A stretch of 64,000 nucleotides of DNA from Rhodococcus sp. HNM0569 (lineage in GTDB: Bacteria; Actinomycetota; Actinomycetes; Mycobacteriales; Mycobacteriaceae), in the NCBI RefSeq assembly GCF_012726205.1, contig NZ_JAASAE010000012.1, positions 1 to 64,000 of the forward strand, read 5' to 3'. This document shows, in pieces, positions 31,929 to 40,240 of the stretch. The translations under genes and the position numbers were made by a program. A model generated the notes under the pieces. It was not told the DNA's origin, did no database searches, and saw only the letters and a list, made by a program, of their open reading frames with translations. Each line of letters starts with the position of its first letter. The first letter of the stretch is position 1.

Positions 31929-33184
31929 GCGTGGACACCGCAGCGACGGTCGCACCGGGCGCGGCGTGGTCGCTCGGCGAGCCGCCGAACGACTACGTGC
32001 TGGGCAATGTGCGGGCCGTGCTGCCGGACCGGGTGCTCGACGACGCCCGCGTCGTGGTGCGCGACGGCCTGATTGCCGCCGTCGACACCGGACGTGGGCG
32101 ATTCGACGTCGACGGCGCCGGTGCGTTCTGCCTGCCCGGGCTCGTGGACGTGCACTCCGACGGGCTCGAGAAGGAACGCATGCCTCGGCCGGGCGCCGAG
32201 CTGCCGTGGCTGTTCGGCGTCATGTCGTTCGAGGGCAAGTTGCGCGCCGCAGGCATCACGACGGTCTTCCACGGCGCGTCGTTCTCCGACCGCGAGGCGG
32301 TGGCGACGGGGCGCAGTGTCGGCGCGGCGCGGGAGTTGTGCGGAGCTGTCGCGGAATGGAGCAGGCCGACCACCTGCGAAAACGGTAACAATACGAACGT
32401 ATGCATGGTCGATCATCGGATCCTGCACCGGCTCGACGTCCGTTCCAGGGCCGGCCTCGACGCACTGCGCGAACATCTCGCGGCCGCCGTCGGGGCAGGC
32501 GACGTCACGCCGGAAACGCCGGCCGCCGTGTCCCACGAGGACCACACCCCCGGCATCGGCCAGTACGCCGACCGCACGTACTACGAGCGCCACGTCGCGG
32601 GCCTCCACGGCCTCACCGCCGACCAGGCGCGCGAACACGTCGACACCATCGTGCGCACCCGCGAAGCGAACCTCGCGGTGCGCGACGACGCGATGGGCTG
32701 GCTCGCCGACCGCGCCGTGCACGGCCTCGCGCGCGTGTTCGGACACGACCCCGAGTCGTCCGCCGAAATCGCCGATCTGGCGGCCCGCGGCGGGCACGTC
32801 GCCGAGTTCCCCACGACCCTCGACGCCGCCCGCGCGGCACGTGCTCGGGACATGTCGGTCGTCATGGGCGCGCCCAATGTGCTCCGCGGCGGGTCGCACT
32901 CGGGCAATGTGTCCGCCGCCGAGCTCGCGGCGGAGGGACTGGTGACGGCGCTCGCCTCCGACTATCTCCCGTCGTCGCTGCTCGGCGCGGTGTTCACGCT
33001 CGCGGCGCGGGGCGCGGTCCCGCTGCCTCGGGCCGCGGCGCTCGTCACCTCGGGGGCCGCTGCCGCCGTCGGCCTCACCGATCGCGGCACACTCGCCGAA
33101 GGGCTGCGTGCGGACCTCACGCTCGTGACGTACGAGCGCGAAATGCCTGTTGTGCGGGCAGTTTTACGCGACGGAAGCAGATGA
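31925..33184 (+). CDS. phnM: Ribose-1-phosphonate-5-triphosphate diphosphatase PhnM
   Basis: A 419-residue amidohydrolase-superfamily protein. The metal motif of strand 1 is DVHSDGLEKE (HxH replaced by HxD, as in other PhnM). Others are VFHGASFSD, MVDHRILHR, VSHEDHTPGIGQY and ASDYLPSSLLGAVF. It releases pyrophosphate from the 5-triphosphate to give the substrate of PhnJ. GTG start overlapping phnL. A hairpin 44-75 bp after the stop separates it from phnD. Confidence 0.93.
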   Translation: MSVDTAATVAPGAAWSLGEPPNDYVLGNVRAVLPDRVLDDARVVVRDGLIAAVDTGRGRFDVDGAGAFCLPGLVDVHSDGLEKERMPRPGAELPWLFGVMSFEGKLRAAGITTVFHGASFSDREAVATGRSVGAARELCGAVAEWSRPTTCENGNNTNVCMVDHRILHRLDVRSRAGLDALREHLAAAVGAGDVTPETPAAVSHEDHTPGIGQYADRTYYERHVAGLHGLTADQAREHVDTIVRTREANLAVRDDAMGWLADRAVHGLARVFGHDPESSAEIADLAARGGHVAEFPTTLDAARAARARDMSVVMGAPNVLRGGSHSGNVSAAELAAEGLVTALASDYLPSSLLGAVFTLAARGAVPLPRAAALVTSGAAAAVGLTDRGTLAEGLRADLTLVTYEREMPVVRAVLRDGSR

Positions 33185-33227
33185 CCGGAGGTACGCATCG
33201 TCGCCGCACGTTCGCTCTGTGTTCATA

Positions 33228-33259
33228 CGCGATTGCCGGCCAATTCGTCTGCAATCGCG
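33228..33259 (+). terminator. Hairpin between phnM and phnD
   Basis: Perfect 8-bp stem CGCGATTG (33228-33235) / CAATCGCG (33252-33259), 16-nt loop, followed by ATCCTTCCTCC. It probably terminates or attenuates transcripts after phnM, or stabilises processed mRNA ends, giving separate dosage of the transporter genes. Confidence 0.5.
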
Positions 33260-33338
33260 ATCCTTCCTCCCGGGGAGAACATCCACCAGCAGGCCCGGCG
33301 GACACGCGGGCCCACTCAACAGAGGAACGAGACCGTTC

Positions 33339-34280
33339 ATGTCCAGCATCATTCGCCGCCACCGCGCAGTGGCGCTCGCTGCACTCGGCTGTGCGGGCAT
33401 ACTCGCCGTGTCGGGATGCGGCCAGAGTGCCGCGGAGAACTCGGGCGATCCGGAGACGCTCGTGTTCGCATCGATCCCGTCCGAGGAATCGACAAGCCTG
33501 CAACAGGAATTCGGCGTCGTCACCGACGTCATCGAGAAGGAGACCGGCAAGAAGGTCGAGTTCTTCAACGCATCCGACTATGCGGGCGTCATCGAAGCAC
33601 AGCGGGCGGGCAAGGTACAGATCGCTGCCTACGGGCCGTTTTCGTATGTCACAGCGAAAGACTCCGGCGTCGGGACGGTCCCGGTGGCCGCGCCCGTCGA
33701 TGCCGAAGGTGAGCAACCCGGGTATCGGTCGTACGCGATCACCAAGCCCGGCTCGGGCATCGCGTCACTCGCCGACATGCGCGGCAAGACGGTGTGCTTC
33801 GTCGACCCCTCGTCGACGTCCGGCTACCTCTACCCCACGGCGGGGCTGACGGAGGCCGGCATCGACCCGAAGACGGACATCACCCCCGTGTTCGCGGGCG
33901 GGCACGACGCGTCCGCTCTCGCGGTCGCGAGCGGGCAATGCGACGCGGGCTTCGCGTACGACTCGATGGTCGACGTGAGCCTGCCGCAGAAGGGCCAGCT
34001 GACACCCGGGGACGTCGAGGTGATCTGGAAGTCCGAGGAAATCGCGGGCAGCCCCCTCACCGTCAGCTCGTCGCTGTCGCCGGAACTGCAGGAACGGCTC
34101 ACCGAGATTCTGCGAACGAAACTCACGATCCCCTCTCTCGTCGACGCCGGATACTGTGCGAACGCGGAATCATGTGCGCTACCGGAGGATTCGAAGTACG
34201 GCTATGTCGCAGTCGAAGACGCCGACTTCGACGGCGTGCGGAAGGTGTGCGACGTGACGAAGGCAGACTCGTGTCAGTGA
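33339..34280 (+). CDS. phnD: Phosphonate-binding lipoprotein PhnD
   Basis: A 313-residue binding protein. The lipobox is LAVSGC, so it is membrane-anchored. PhnD features are VFASIPSEES near the start, EFFNASDYAGVIEAQRAGKVQIAAYGPFSYVTA, KTVCFVDPSSTSGYLYPTAGL and DAGFAYDSMVD. It delivers phosphonates (or phosphite/phosphate esters) to PhnCE. The C-terminus has two extra cysteine pairs (CANAESC and CDVTKADSC). The ATG follows AGAGGAACG. The stop overlaps the phnC start. Confidence 0.93.
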   Translation: MSSIIRRHRAVALAALGCAGILAVSGCGQSAAENSGDPETLVFASIPSEESTSLQQEFGVVTDVIEKETGKKVEFFNASDYAGVIEAQRAGKVQIAAYGPFSYVTAKDSGVGTVPVAAPVDAEGEQPGYRSYAITKPGSGIASLADMRGKTVCFVDPSSTSGYLYPTAGLTEAGIDPKTDITPVFAGGHDASALAVASGQCDAGFAYDSMVDVSLPQKGQLTPGDVEVIWKSEEIAGSPLTVSSSLSPELQERLTEILRTKLTIPSLVDAGYCANAESCALPEDSKYGYVAVEDADFDGVRKVCDVTKADSCQ

Positions 34281-35143
34281 CCCCGCGTGGCCTCGCGCAC
34301 GCAGCCTCGCACGACCGCGCAGGGTCGGACATCCACGCAGGGTCGGACATCCACGCAGGGGGACACCATGCCCATCACGTGCCCGAGCCGTCGGTGCACC
34401 TGCGCGGCGTGACGAAACAGTTCGGCGGCACCCGGGCGCTCGACGCCGTCGACCTCGACATCTACCCGGGCGAGGTCGTCGCACTGTTGGGGCTCTCGGG
34501 ATCGGGTAAGTCGACGCTGCTGCGCATGCTCGACGGCCTGCACGTCCCGACCTCCGGCACGGTGACCGTGCTCGGCACCGACGTCGCACACGCACGTGGC
34601 CGCGCGTTGCGCGCGCTGCGGCGCGACGTGGGGTTCGTGTTCCAGCAGTTCCATCTGGTGCCGAGCGCGAGCGCGCTCGAGAACGTGTGCACGGGTGCGC
34701 TCGGCGCGCTCCGCGGCCCGCGTTTCGGGCTCGCAACCTACCCGCGCACCGTGCGCGCACGGGCCATGGAACAGCTCGACCGGGTCGGTCTCGCGCACAT
34801 CGCATTTCAGCGTGCCGACACCTTGTCGGGCGGACAGCAACAGCGGGTGGCCGTCGCCCGTGCACTCCTGCAGCGTCCCCGCATCCTGCTCGCCGACGAA
34901 CCGGTCGCATCGCTCGATCCGGAATCGTCTGCGCAGGTGATGGACCTGCTCACCCGCGTTGCCCGGGAGGACGACCTGACTGTTCTGTGCAGCCTGCACC
35001 AGGTCGAACTCGCGCTCTCGTTCGGGCACCGCCTCGTAGGTCTGCGCTCGGGTCGCGTCGTACTCGACCGCCCGGTGCCGACCATCGACCGGGCCGAGAC
35101 GATGCGCATCTACCAGGACGTCGCCGCGCCGGAGCTCGTGTGA
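34277..35143 (+). CDS. phnC: Phosphonate ABC importer ATPase PhnC
   Basis: A 288-residue ATPase if the GTG overlapping the phnD stop (GTGA) is used: Walker A GLSGSGKST, FVFQQFHLVPSASALENV, signature [15 protein letters not shown], Walker B ILLADEPVASLDPES, H-loop CSLHQVELA. The N-terminal 35 residues are low in complexity and include a duplicated GSDIHA encoded by an 18-nt tandem repeat. An in-frame GTG at 34379 would give a conventional N-terminus (PEPSVHLRGVTKQFGG), so the true start is uncertain. The ATG at 34368 is out of frame. Confidence 0.9.
   Translation: MTPRGLAHAASHDRAGSDIHAGSDIHAGGHHAHHVPEPSVHLRGVTKQFGGTRALDAVDLDIYPGEVVALLGLSGSGKSTLLRMLDGLHVPTSGTVTVLGTDVAHARGRALRALRRDVGFVFQQFHLVPSASALENVCTGALGALRGPRFGLATYPRTVRARAMEQLDRVGLAHIAFQRADTLSGGQQQRVAVARALLQRPRILLADEPVASLDPESSAQVMDLLTRVAREDDLTVLCSLHQVELALSFGHRLVGLRSGRVVLDRPVPTIDRAETMRIYQDVAAPELV
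34319..34360 (+). repeat. 18-nt tandem repeat at the phnC 5' end
   Basis: GCAGGGTCGGACATCCAC occurs at 34319-34336 and 34337-34354, with a partial GCAGGG at 34355-34360. It adds a GSDIHA duplication if the upstream phnC start is used, or lies in the leader if translation begins at 34379. Confidence 0.85.
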
Positions 35144-36831
35144 CACGCGGGGCCCTGCTCGAGCCCGGACCCAGGCACGCCGGTCCGCCCGAGCGGACCG
35201 TCCCAGCGCCCCGGCCTGCCGCGCTGGGGGTCGCCGCAATCCTCGTCGCCTTCGCCGCGGCCGCAGTGTGGTCGATCGTCGATCTGCGCATCAACGTCGC
35301 ATCCCTCGTCGACAGCGCCGACAATGCGGCTGCGTTCCTGTCCCGGGTGTTCCCGCTCGACTTCCCGCCGGTCGGCGACATCGCGCGGATGACCGGCCAG
35401 ACGCTCGCGATCGTCGTGTGTGCCACCGCGCTGTCGGTCGTGCTGAGCTTCGCCGTCGCACTGCTTGCGGCACGTAACACGACGCCGTCGCCCAGCGCCC
35501 GGTGGGGTGCACGTGCGCTGATCGTGATCGCCCGCGCCGTACCGGATCTCGTACTGGCGATCGCATTCCTGCGCATGTTCGGTCTCGGCGCCCTCGCCGG
35601 TATCCTCGCGCTCGGTATCCACTCCGTCGGAATGGTCGGCAAGCTCTATGCCGACGCGATCGAGGACACCGGCGCCGGACCTCGCGACGCCCTTCGTGCG
35701 GCGGGCGCAACCTGGTGGCAGCAGATCACCGGAGCCGTGGTGCCCCAGGCGATGCCGTCGTTCGTGGCGACCGCGCTGCATCGCTTCGACATCAACCTGC
35801 GGACGTCCGTCGTACTCGGCTACGTCGGCGTCGCGGGCATCGGCATGGAACTCTCGGTCGCGATGCGCACACTCGACTACTCGCGTGGCATGGCGCTCGC
35901 GCTTCTCGTCGTCGTGCTGTGCATCGCCGTCGAACTCGTGTCGGGCGCTGCCCGCACCCGGCTGCTCGGTCGCACACGCAGCGGGCTCGCGTGGGTGCGT
36001 GCGCCTCGCGCTCCGCGGCCGGCGGCCGTGCGCCTGGCCGACGGCAGGTTCCGGGTCAGCCCGCCGTGGAGCGCCGCCCGCATCCGCCGCACCCTGTACG
36101 CGGCGGGCGGCATCACCGTGCTCGCCGCGGCCCTCGTGTACGTGGACGTCGACTTCGGCCGCGCCGCCGCCGGACTGCGCGATCTACCCGCCACCGCCGG
36201 ACTGTTCGTGCCGCCCGGCACGGGCGGGATGTGGGGCGAGCTCGTCGCCGAACTGATCGTCACCGTACAGATCGCGCTCGCTGCAACACTTCTCGGAATT
36301 GTCCTCGCGATTCCCGTCGGCTGCCTCGCAGCGCGCACTGTGTCGCCCTCGCCGGCCATCGCGACCGCCGCACGCGTGTTCATCGTATGCGTACGCGGCA
36401 TCCCCGATCTCGTCGTGGCGATCGTGTTCATCGTCGTCACCGGGCTCGGCGCGACGGCGGGTGCCCTCGCGCTCGCGGTGGGCGCGGTCGGGCTCACCGG
36501 CAAGCTCGTCGCCGACTCGCTCGAGGAGACCGACGTGCGCGTGCAGGACGCCGTCGCCGCGTCGGGCGCGCGCCGCGGTCAGGTATTCGTCGCGGCGACG
36601 CTTCGGCAGAGCGCACCCGCGCTGATCGCGCACGTGTTCTACCAGCTCGACGTCAACATTCGTTCGGCGACTCTGCTCGGCGTCGTCGGTGCGGGTGGCA
36701 TCGGCTTCTACCTGCTCAACGCCACCCGCGTACTGCAGTTCGACGTCGTCACCACGATCGTCGCGATGATCTTCGCGGTCGTCGTGGCCGTCGAAGCCGT
36801 TGCGCTGTGGATCAGAAAAGTACTTGCGTGA
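35140..36831 (+). CDS. phnE: Fused double permease PhnE
   Basis: A 563-residue membrane protein made of two PhnE units. The first (about residues 25-290) contains IARAVPDLVLAIAFLRMFG, VGMVGKLYADAIEDTG and NLRTSVVLGYVGVAGIG. The second (about 325-560) contains VRGIPDLVVAIVFIVV, VGLTGKLVADSLEETD and NIRSATLLGVVGAGGIGFYL. Each has the coupling-helix pattern of PhnE, so one chain forms the complete pore. GTG start overlapping the phnC stop. The next gene begins 10 bp after its stop. Confidence 0.92.
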   Translation: MTRGALLEPGPRHAGPPERTVPAPRPAALGVAAILVAFAAAAVWSIVDLRINVASLVDSADNAAAFLSRVFPLDFPPVGDIARMTGQTLAIVVCATALSVVLSFAVALLAARNTTPSPSARWGARALIVIARAVPDLVLAIAFLRMFGLGALAGILALGIHSVGMVGKLYADAIEDTGAGPRDALRAAGATWWQQITGAVVPQAMPSFVATALHRFDINLRTSVVLGYVGVAGIGMELSVAMRTLDYSRGMALALLVVVLCIAVELVSGAARTRLLGRTRSGLAWVRAPRAPRPAAVRLADGRFRVSPPWSAARIRRTLYAAGGITVLAAALVYVDVDFGRAAAGLRDLPATAGLFVPPGTGGMWGELVAELIVTVQIALAATLLGIVLAIPVGCLAARTVSPSPAIATAARVFIVCVRGIPDLVVAIVFIVVTGLGATAGALALAVGAVGLTGKLVADSLEETDVRVQDAVAASGARRGQVFVAATLRQSAPALIAHVFYQLDVNIRSATLLGVVGAGGIGFYLLNATRVLQFDVVTTIVAMIFAVVVAVEAVALWIRKVLA

Positions 36832-36841
36832 AAGGACTCTC

Positions 36842-37657
36842 GTGACCGGATCGTTTCTCACCGACCGCGACACCGAGCAGGTGGACGTCGCACATGCCGC
36901 CCTGACCGCGGCGTCGACCGCCGCGCTCGACGCGTATCGGGACGCAGTCGCCCGGTATCCGCGTGCGCGGCTCCGGGCAGTCGAGAAGGTCGGCGCCGAC
37001 GGCACCGACACCATGTTCGTCGACGTCGTCGTCGAGGACGCGATCGTCGCCGCCGCGACGGCGCTCGGCGTCAACGTGCTGTCCGAAGAGCGCGGCTGGG
37101 TCGACGTCGGTTCGGCGGTGTCGCTCGTCGTCGATCCCGTCGACGGCTCGGCGAACGCCGCCGCGGGTGTGCCGCTGTCGTGCTTCAGCGCCGCGGTCGT
37201 CGTGGACGGCGAGTTCACCGAGGCGATGACGACGTGGCTGCACACCGGTCAGTCGTGGTGGGCGTCGCGAGCCGGCTCGGCCTATCGCACGAGCGGGTGC
37301 CGCACGGTCGGCGACGCGGCGGTGTCCGTCCTTCGCCCGCACGAGCGCAACTGGGACGCGTGGACGCGAGTGACCCGCGCTGCACAGCGGATCCGCATCC
37401 TCAGCTGCAGCACCCTCGACTCGGCGTTCGTCGCGACCGGCGCCGTCGACGCCTTCCTCGACGCCGGCAGTGACACGCACCGGCTGATGGACGTCGCGGC
37501 GGCCGTCGTCCTCGTCGGAGCATCCGGAGGCGTGGTTCTCGACGCATTCGACCGGCCCATCGCATTCGACACCGACCTCACCCGCAGATGGAGCACGATC
37601 GTCGCGGCCACCCCCGAACTCGGCGAGGAGTTGCGCGCGCTCGTGCGCGGCGAATGA
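36842..37657 (+). CDS. Inositol-monophosphatase-like phosphatase of the phn cluster
   Basis: A 271-residue protein of the IMPase/FIG superfamily. Metal-site motifs are LSEERGW (Glu), DPVDGSANAAAGVPLSC (DPxDG(S/T)xN) and HRLMDVAAAVVLVGASGG (the late Asp). These enzymes are magnesium-dependent sugar- or polyol-phosphate phosphatases. It starts 10 bp after phnE, with AAAGGA upstream, and is the last gene of the phn series. The cluster has no phnP, phnN or phnO, so this protein may process 5-phosphoribosyl phosphates from PhnJ, but that is an inference. Confidence 0.82.
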   Translation: MTGSFLTDRDTEQVDVAHAALTAASTAALDAYRDAVARYPRARLRAVEKVGADGTDTMFVDVVVEDAIVAAATALGVNVLSEERGWVDVGSAVSLVVDPVDGSANAAAGVPLSCFSAAVVVDGEFTEAMTTWLHTGQSWWASRAGSAYRTSGCRTVGDAAVSVLRPHERNWDAWTRVTRAAQRIRILSCSTLDSAFVATGAVDAFLDAGSDTHRLMDVAAAVVLVGASGGVVLDAFDRPIAFDTDLTRRWSTIVAATPELGEELRALVRGE

Positions 37658-37728
37658 GGGCTGTCCCTATTGCGATCAGGCAGATGCAAAAGCTGGCAAA
37701 TGTCCGATTTCTCTTCGAGGATGCTGAT

Positions 37729-37754
37729 CGGCCCGCGGTCCGAACCGTGGGCCG
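37729..37754. terminator. Strong hairpin between phn and sulfonate-type operons
   Basis: Stem CGGCCCGCGGT (37729-37739) / ACCGTGGGCCG (37744-37754) with a CCGA loop and a single G-T position that can pair in RNA. No T-run follows. It sits 33 bp before the ATG of the binding protein and may end the phn transcript or form a leader structure. Confidence 0.5.
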
Positions 37755-37786
37755 TTCGTACAGCTCACCGAAGATGAAGGATTCGC

Positions 37787-38839
37787 ATGGGTCGCCTGTT
37801 TCGTGCCGGATGTGCAGTGGCACTAGCTCTGTCGCTCGGGGCGGCCGCCGCATGTAGCACCTCGTCTACGGCTGATGGTCTCGCCCTGGACGGCCCTCTC
37901 CCATCCCAGATACCCGCGGGCACCAAGCTGGTGATCGCGGACCAAGGCGAGCGTCAACAGGTTGCACTCGAGGCATCCGGTCGGCTTGCCTCGCTCCCGT
38001 TCGAGCACGAGTTCGCCACCTTTCAAGGGGCTCCCGCGATTCTCGAGGCCTTTCGGGCCGACGCCGTGGACGTAGCCTGGGCAGGCGAGATCATGGCGGT
38101 GCAATCGTTGGTCGCCGGCGACGACGTCCAGGTCGTCGCAGCGTTGCAGACCGACAACAGCCTCAACCTCGGGGTCGCCCCAGGCGCTCACATCACCACA
38201 CTGGATGATCTGCGCGGCCAGCGGATCGGCTACGCCGAGGGCACGTCGCAGCAGGCGTTCGTACTGCGTGCGCTCGACAAGGCCGGGCTGACCGTAGACG
38301 ATGTCGTGCTCACTCCGATGGCGCTGCCGGACTTTCCGGACGCACTGCGCTCCGATCAGATCGACGCCGCGCCGATGAGCGAGCCCGTGTTCTCGCGGTA
38401 CATGCAGACCCCAGGAGCCACCGCGCTTCCGTTCGGCGAGATCGCCGACCTCAGCGAGGGCCTCTCCTACCTCTATTCGACCAAGCGCGCGCTCTCCGAT
38501 CCCGCAACCGCAGCCGCAATCCGCGCGTACGTGTCGGCGTACGTCGAAGCGGTGGATTGGGCCAACGACCACCGTGACGAGTGGATCGACGCCTACTTCG
38601 TGGCGAGCCAGGGACTGACGGTCGCAGACGGCGAACGCATTCTCGCCGCAAGCGGGACGACGAGTTTTCCGCACCTGGACGAGGACCTCGTAGCCGTCCA
38701 GCAGCACACCATCGACGTCATCGACGACGCCGGTGAGCTTCCCCGGCCCGTCGAGGCGTCCGATGCATACGACCTGCGGTTCGACGAGGTGGTCACCGCC
38801 GCGGTGGCCGAATCCGGCGCCCGTCACTCCCGAGACTGA
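37787..38839 (+). CDS. SsuA/NitT-like substrate-binding lipoprotein
   Basis: A 350-residue binding protein with lipoprotein signal (ALSLGAAAAC). The fold markers of the aliphatic-sulfonate/nitrate/taurine group are visible: LVIADQGERQQVALEASGRL, FQGAPAILEAFRADAVDVAWAGE, LDDLRGQRIGYAEGTSQQAFVLRAL and PDFPDALRSDQIDAAPMSEPVF. It heads a four-gene set with monooxygenase, permease and ATPase. The ligand is probably an organosulfur compound because of the monooxygenase neighbour, but this cannot be read from the sequence. Confidence 0.85.
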   Translation: MGRLFRAGCAVALALSLGAAAACSTSSTADGLALDGPLPSQIPAGTKLVIADQGERQQVALEASGRLASLPFEHEFATFQGAPAILEAFRADAVDVAWAGEIMAVQSLVAGDDVQVVAALQTDNSLNLGVAPGAHITTLDDLRGQRIGYAEGTSQQAFVLRALDKAGLTVDDVVLTPMALPDFPDALRSDQIDAAPMSEPVFSRYMQTPGATALPFGEIADLSEGLSYLYSTKRALSDPATAAAIRAYVSAYVEAVDWANDHRDEWIDAYFVASQGLTVADGERILAASGTTSFPHLDEDLVAVQQHTIDVIDDAGELPRPVEASDAYDLRFDEVVTAAVAESGARHSRD

Positions 38840-38853
38840 ATCGAGCGGACGAC

Positions 38854-40218
38854 ATGACAGTGGACACGAAGAAGCGACAGCTCAATCTCAACGCATTCAT
38901 CTATCCGACAGGCCATCACGAAGCGTCGTGGCGGCATCCGGACAGCACTCCGGAACGCATCTACGACGTCCGATACTTCCAGGATCTGGCGCGCACCGCG
39001 GAAGCCGCGAAGCTCGACGCCGTCTTCTTCGCCGACGGGCCGGCTCTCCGCACGGAGGTCCGCTACCGGCCCGACTACGGGCTCGAACCGATCACGACTC
39101 TCGTCGCGATGGCCACGGCGACCAGTCACCTCGGACTCATCGCCACCGCGTCCACGACCTACTACGAGCCGTACAACCTCGCGCGGCTGTTCTCCTCGCT
39201 CGACCACATCTCGGGCGGGCGTGCAGCCTGGAACATCGTGACCACGGCCACCGATGCCGCGGCCGCGAACTTCGGTCTTCGCGATCATCCCGACGTCGCC
39301 GAGCGATACGCGCGTGCGCGCGAGTTCGTCGAAGCAACGGTGAAGCTGTGGGACTCGTGGGAGGACGACGCGGTCGTCGTCGACAAGCGAGCGGGCGTGT
39401 ATGCCGACCCCGACAAGATCCACCGGATCGACGTCGAAGGCGAATACGTCAGTGTCAGGGGCCCGTTCAACTCGGCGCGATCGCCCCAGGGGCGGCCTGT
39501 TCTGGTGCAGGCGGGCTCGTCCAACGACGGTCGTGATTTCGCGGCTCGCTACGCGGAGGCAATTTTCACGGCCCACCAACAGGTATCCGACGCCCAGGCC
39601 TTCTACAGCGATATCAAGCGCCGTGCCGGCGAGTTCGGGCGAGACGCGGCCCATCTCAAGGTTCTTCCCGGCTTGAGCCCCTTCATCGGCCGCACCGAAA
39701 GTGAGGCGCGCGATCTCCAGCGGCAGTTCAACGAGCTGACGATCGTCGAGTACGGCCTCGGTCAACTCGCGAAGATGGGCCGCATCGACGTCTCGGGACT
39801 CGAGCTCGACGACACGGTGCCGGTCGAACTGTTCGCAGGATCCGGTGACATCACCGACAACAATCCCAGTCGACGCCTGGTGTTCGCCAAGATCGTCGAG
39901 CGTGAGCGGCCGACGCTTCGTCAGTTGCTGCACAAGCTCGCCGGTGCCCGCGGGCACAACGTGGTCGCCGGCACCCCGGTACAGATTGCCGACATCATCG
40001 AGGAGTGGTTCACCCACGGCGCTGCCGACGGGTTCAACATCATGCCGCCGCAGTACCCGCAGGGCCTCGAGGCGTTCGTCACCGGCGTCGTCCCGATCCT
40101 GCAGGAGCGCGGCCTGTTCCGCGAGGAGTACTCGGGCACTACATTGCGCGACCACTACGGACTGCCACGGCCCGACAGCCAGTACTCACGTGAATTCGTC
40201 ACGGCTGGTACAGCATGA
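38854..40218 (+). CDS. NtaA/SnaA/DszA-family FMN-dependent monooxygenase
   Basis: A 454-residue two-component flavin monooxygenase of the bacterial luciferase superfamily. Landmarks are LNAFIYPTGHHEASWRHP, RTAEAAKLDAVFFADGP, HISGGRAAWNIVTTATDAAAANFG, YARAREFVEATVKLWDSWEDDA, GRPVLVQAGSSNDGRDFAARYAEAIFTAH and DGFNIMPPQYPQGLEAFV. Relatives oxidise nitrilotriacetate, pristinamycin or dibenzothiophene sulfone using FMNH2. Inside an SsuABC-like operon it probably releases sulfite or otherwise oxidises an imported compound. No flavin reductase gene lies nearby, so one must be supplied from elsewhere. Confidence 0.88.
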   Translation: MTVDTKKRQLNLNAFIYPTGHHEASWRHPDSTPERIYDVRYFQDLARTAEAAKLDAVFFADGPALRTEVRYRPDYGLEPITTLVAMATATSHLGLIATASTTYYEPYNLARLFSSLDHISGGRAAWNIVTTATDAAAANFGLRDHPDVAERYARAREFVEATVKLWDSWEDDAVVVDKRAGVYADPDKIHRIDVEGEYVSVRGPFNSARSPQGRPVLVQAGSSNDGRDFAARYAEAIFTAHQQVSDAQAFYSDIKRRAGEFGRDAAHLKVLPGLSPFIGRTESEARDLQRQFNELTIVEYGLGQLAKMGRIDVSGLELDDTVPVELFAGSGDITDNNPSRRLVFAKIVERERPTLRQLLHKLAGARGHNVVAGTPVQIADIIEEWFTHGAADGFNIMPPQYPQGLEAFVTGVVPILQERGLFREEYSGTTLRDHYGLPRPDSQYSREFVTAGTA

Positions 40219-40240
40219 CCGCGCAACGAGAGGACAGCTG

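Noticed and set aside
34368-34370. ATG with a good ribosome-binding site as the phnC start
   Set aside because: It is out of frame with phnC.
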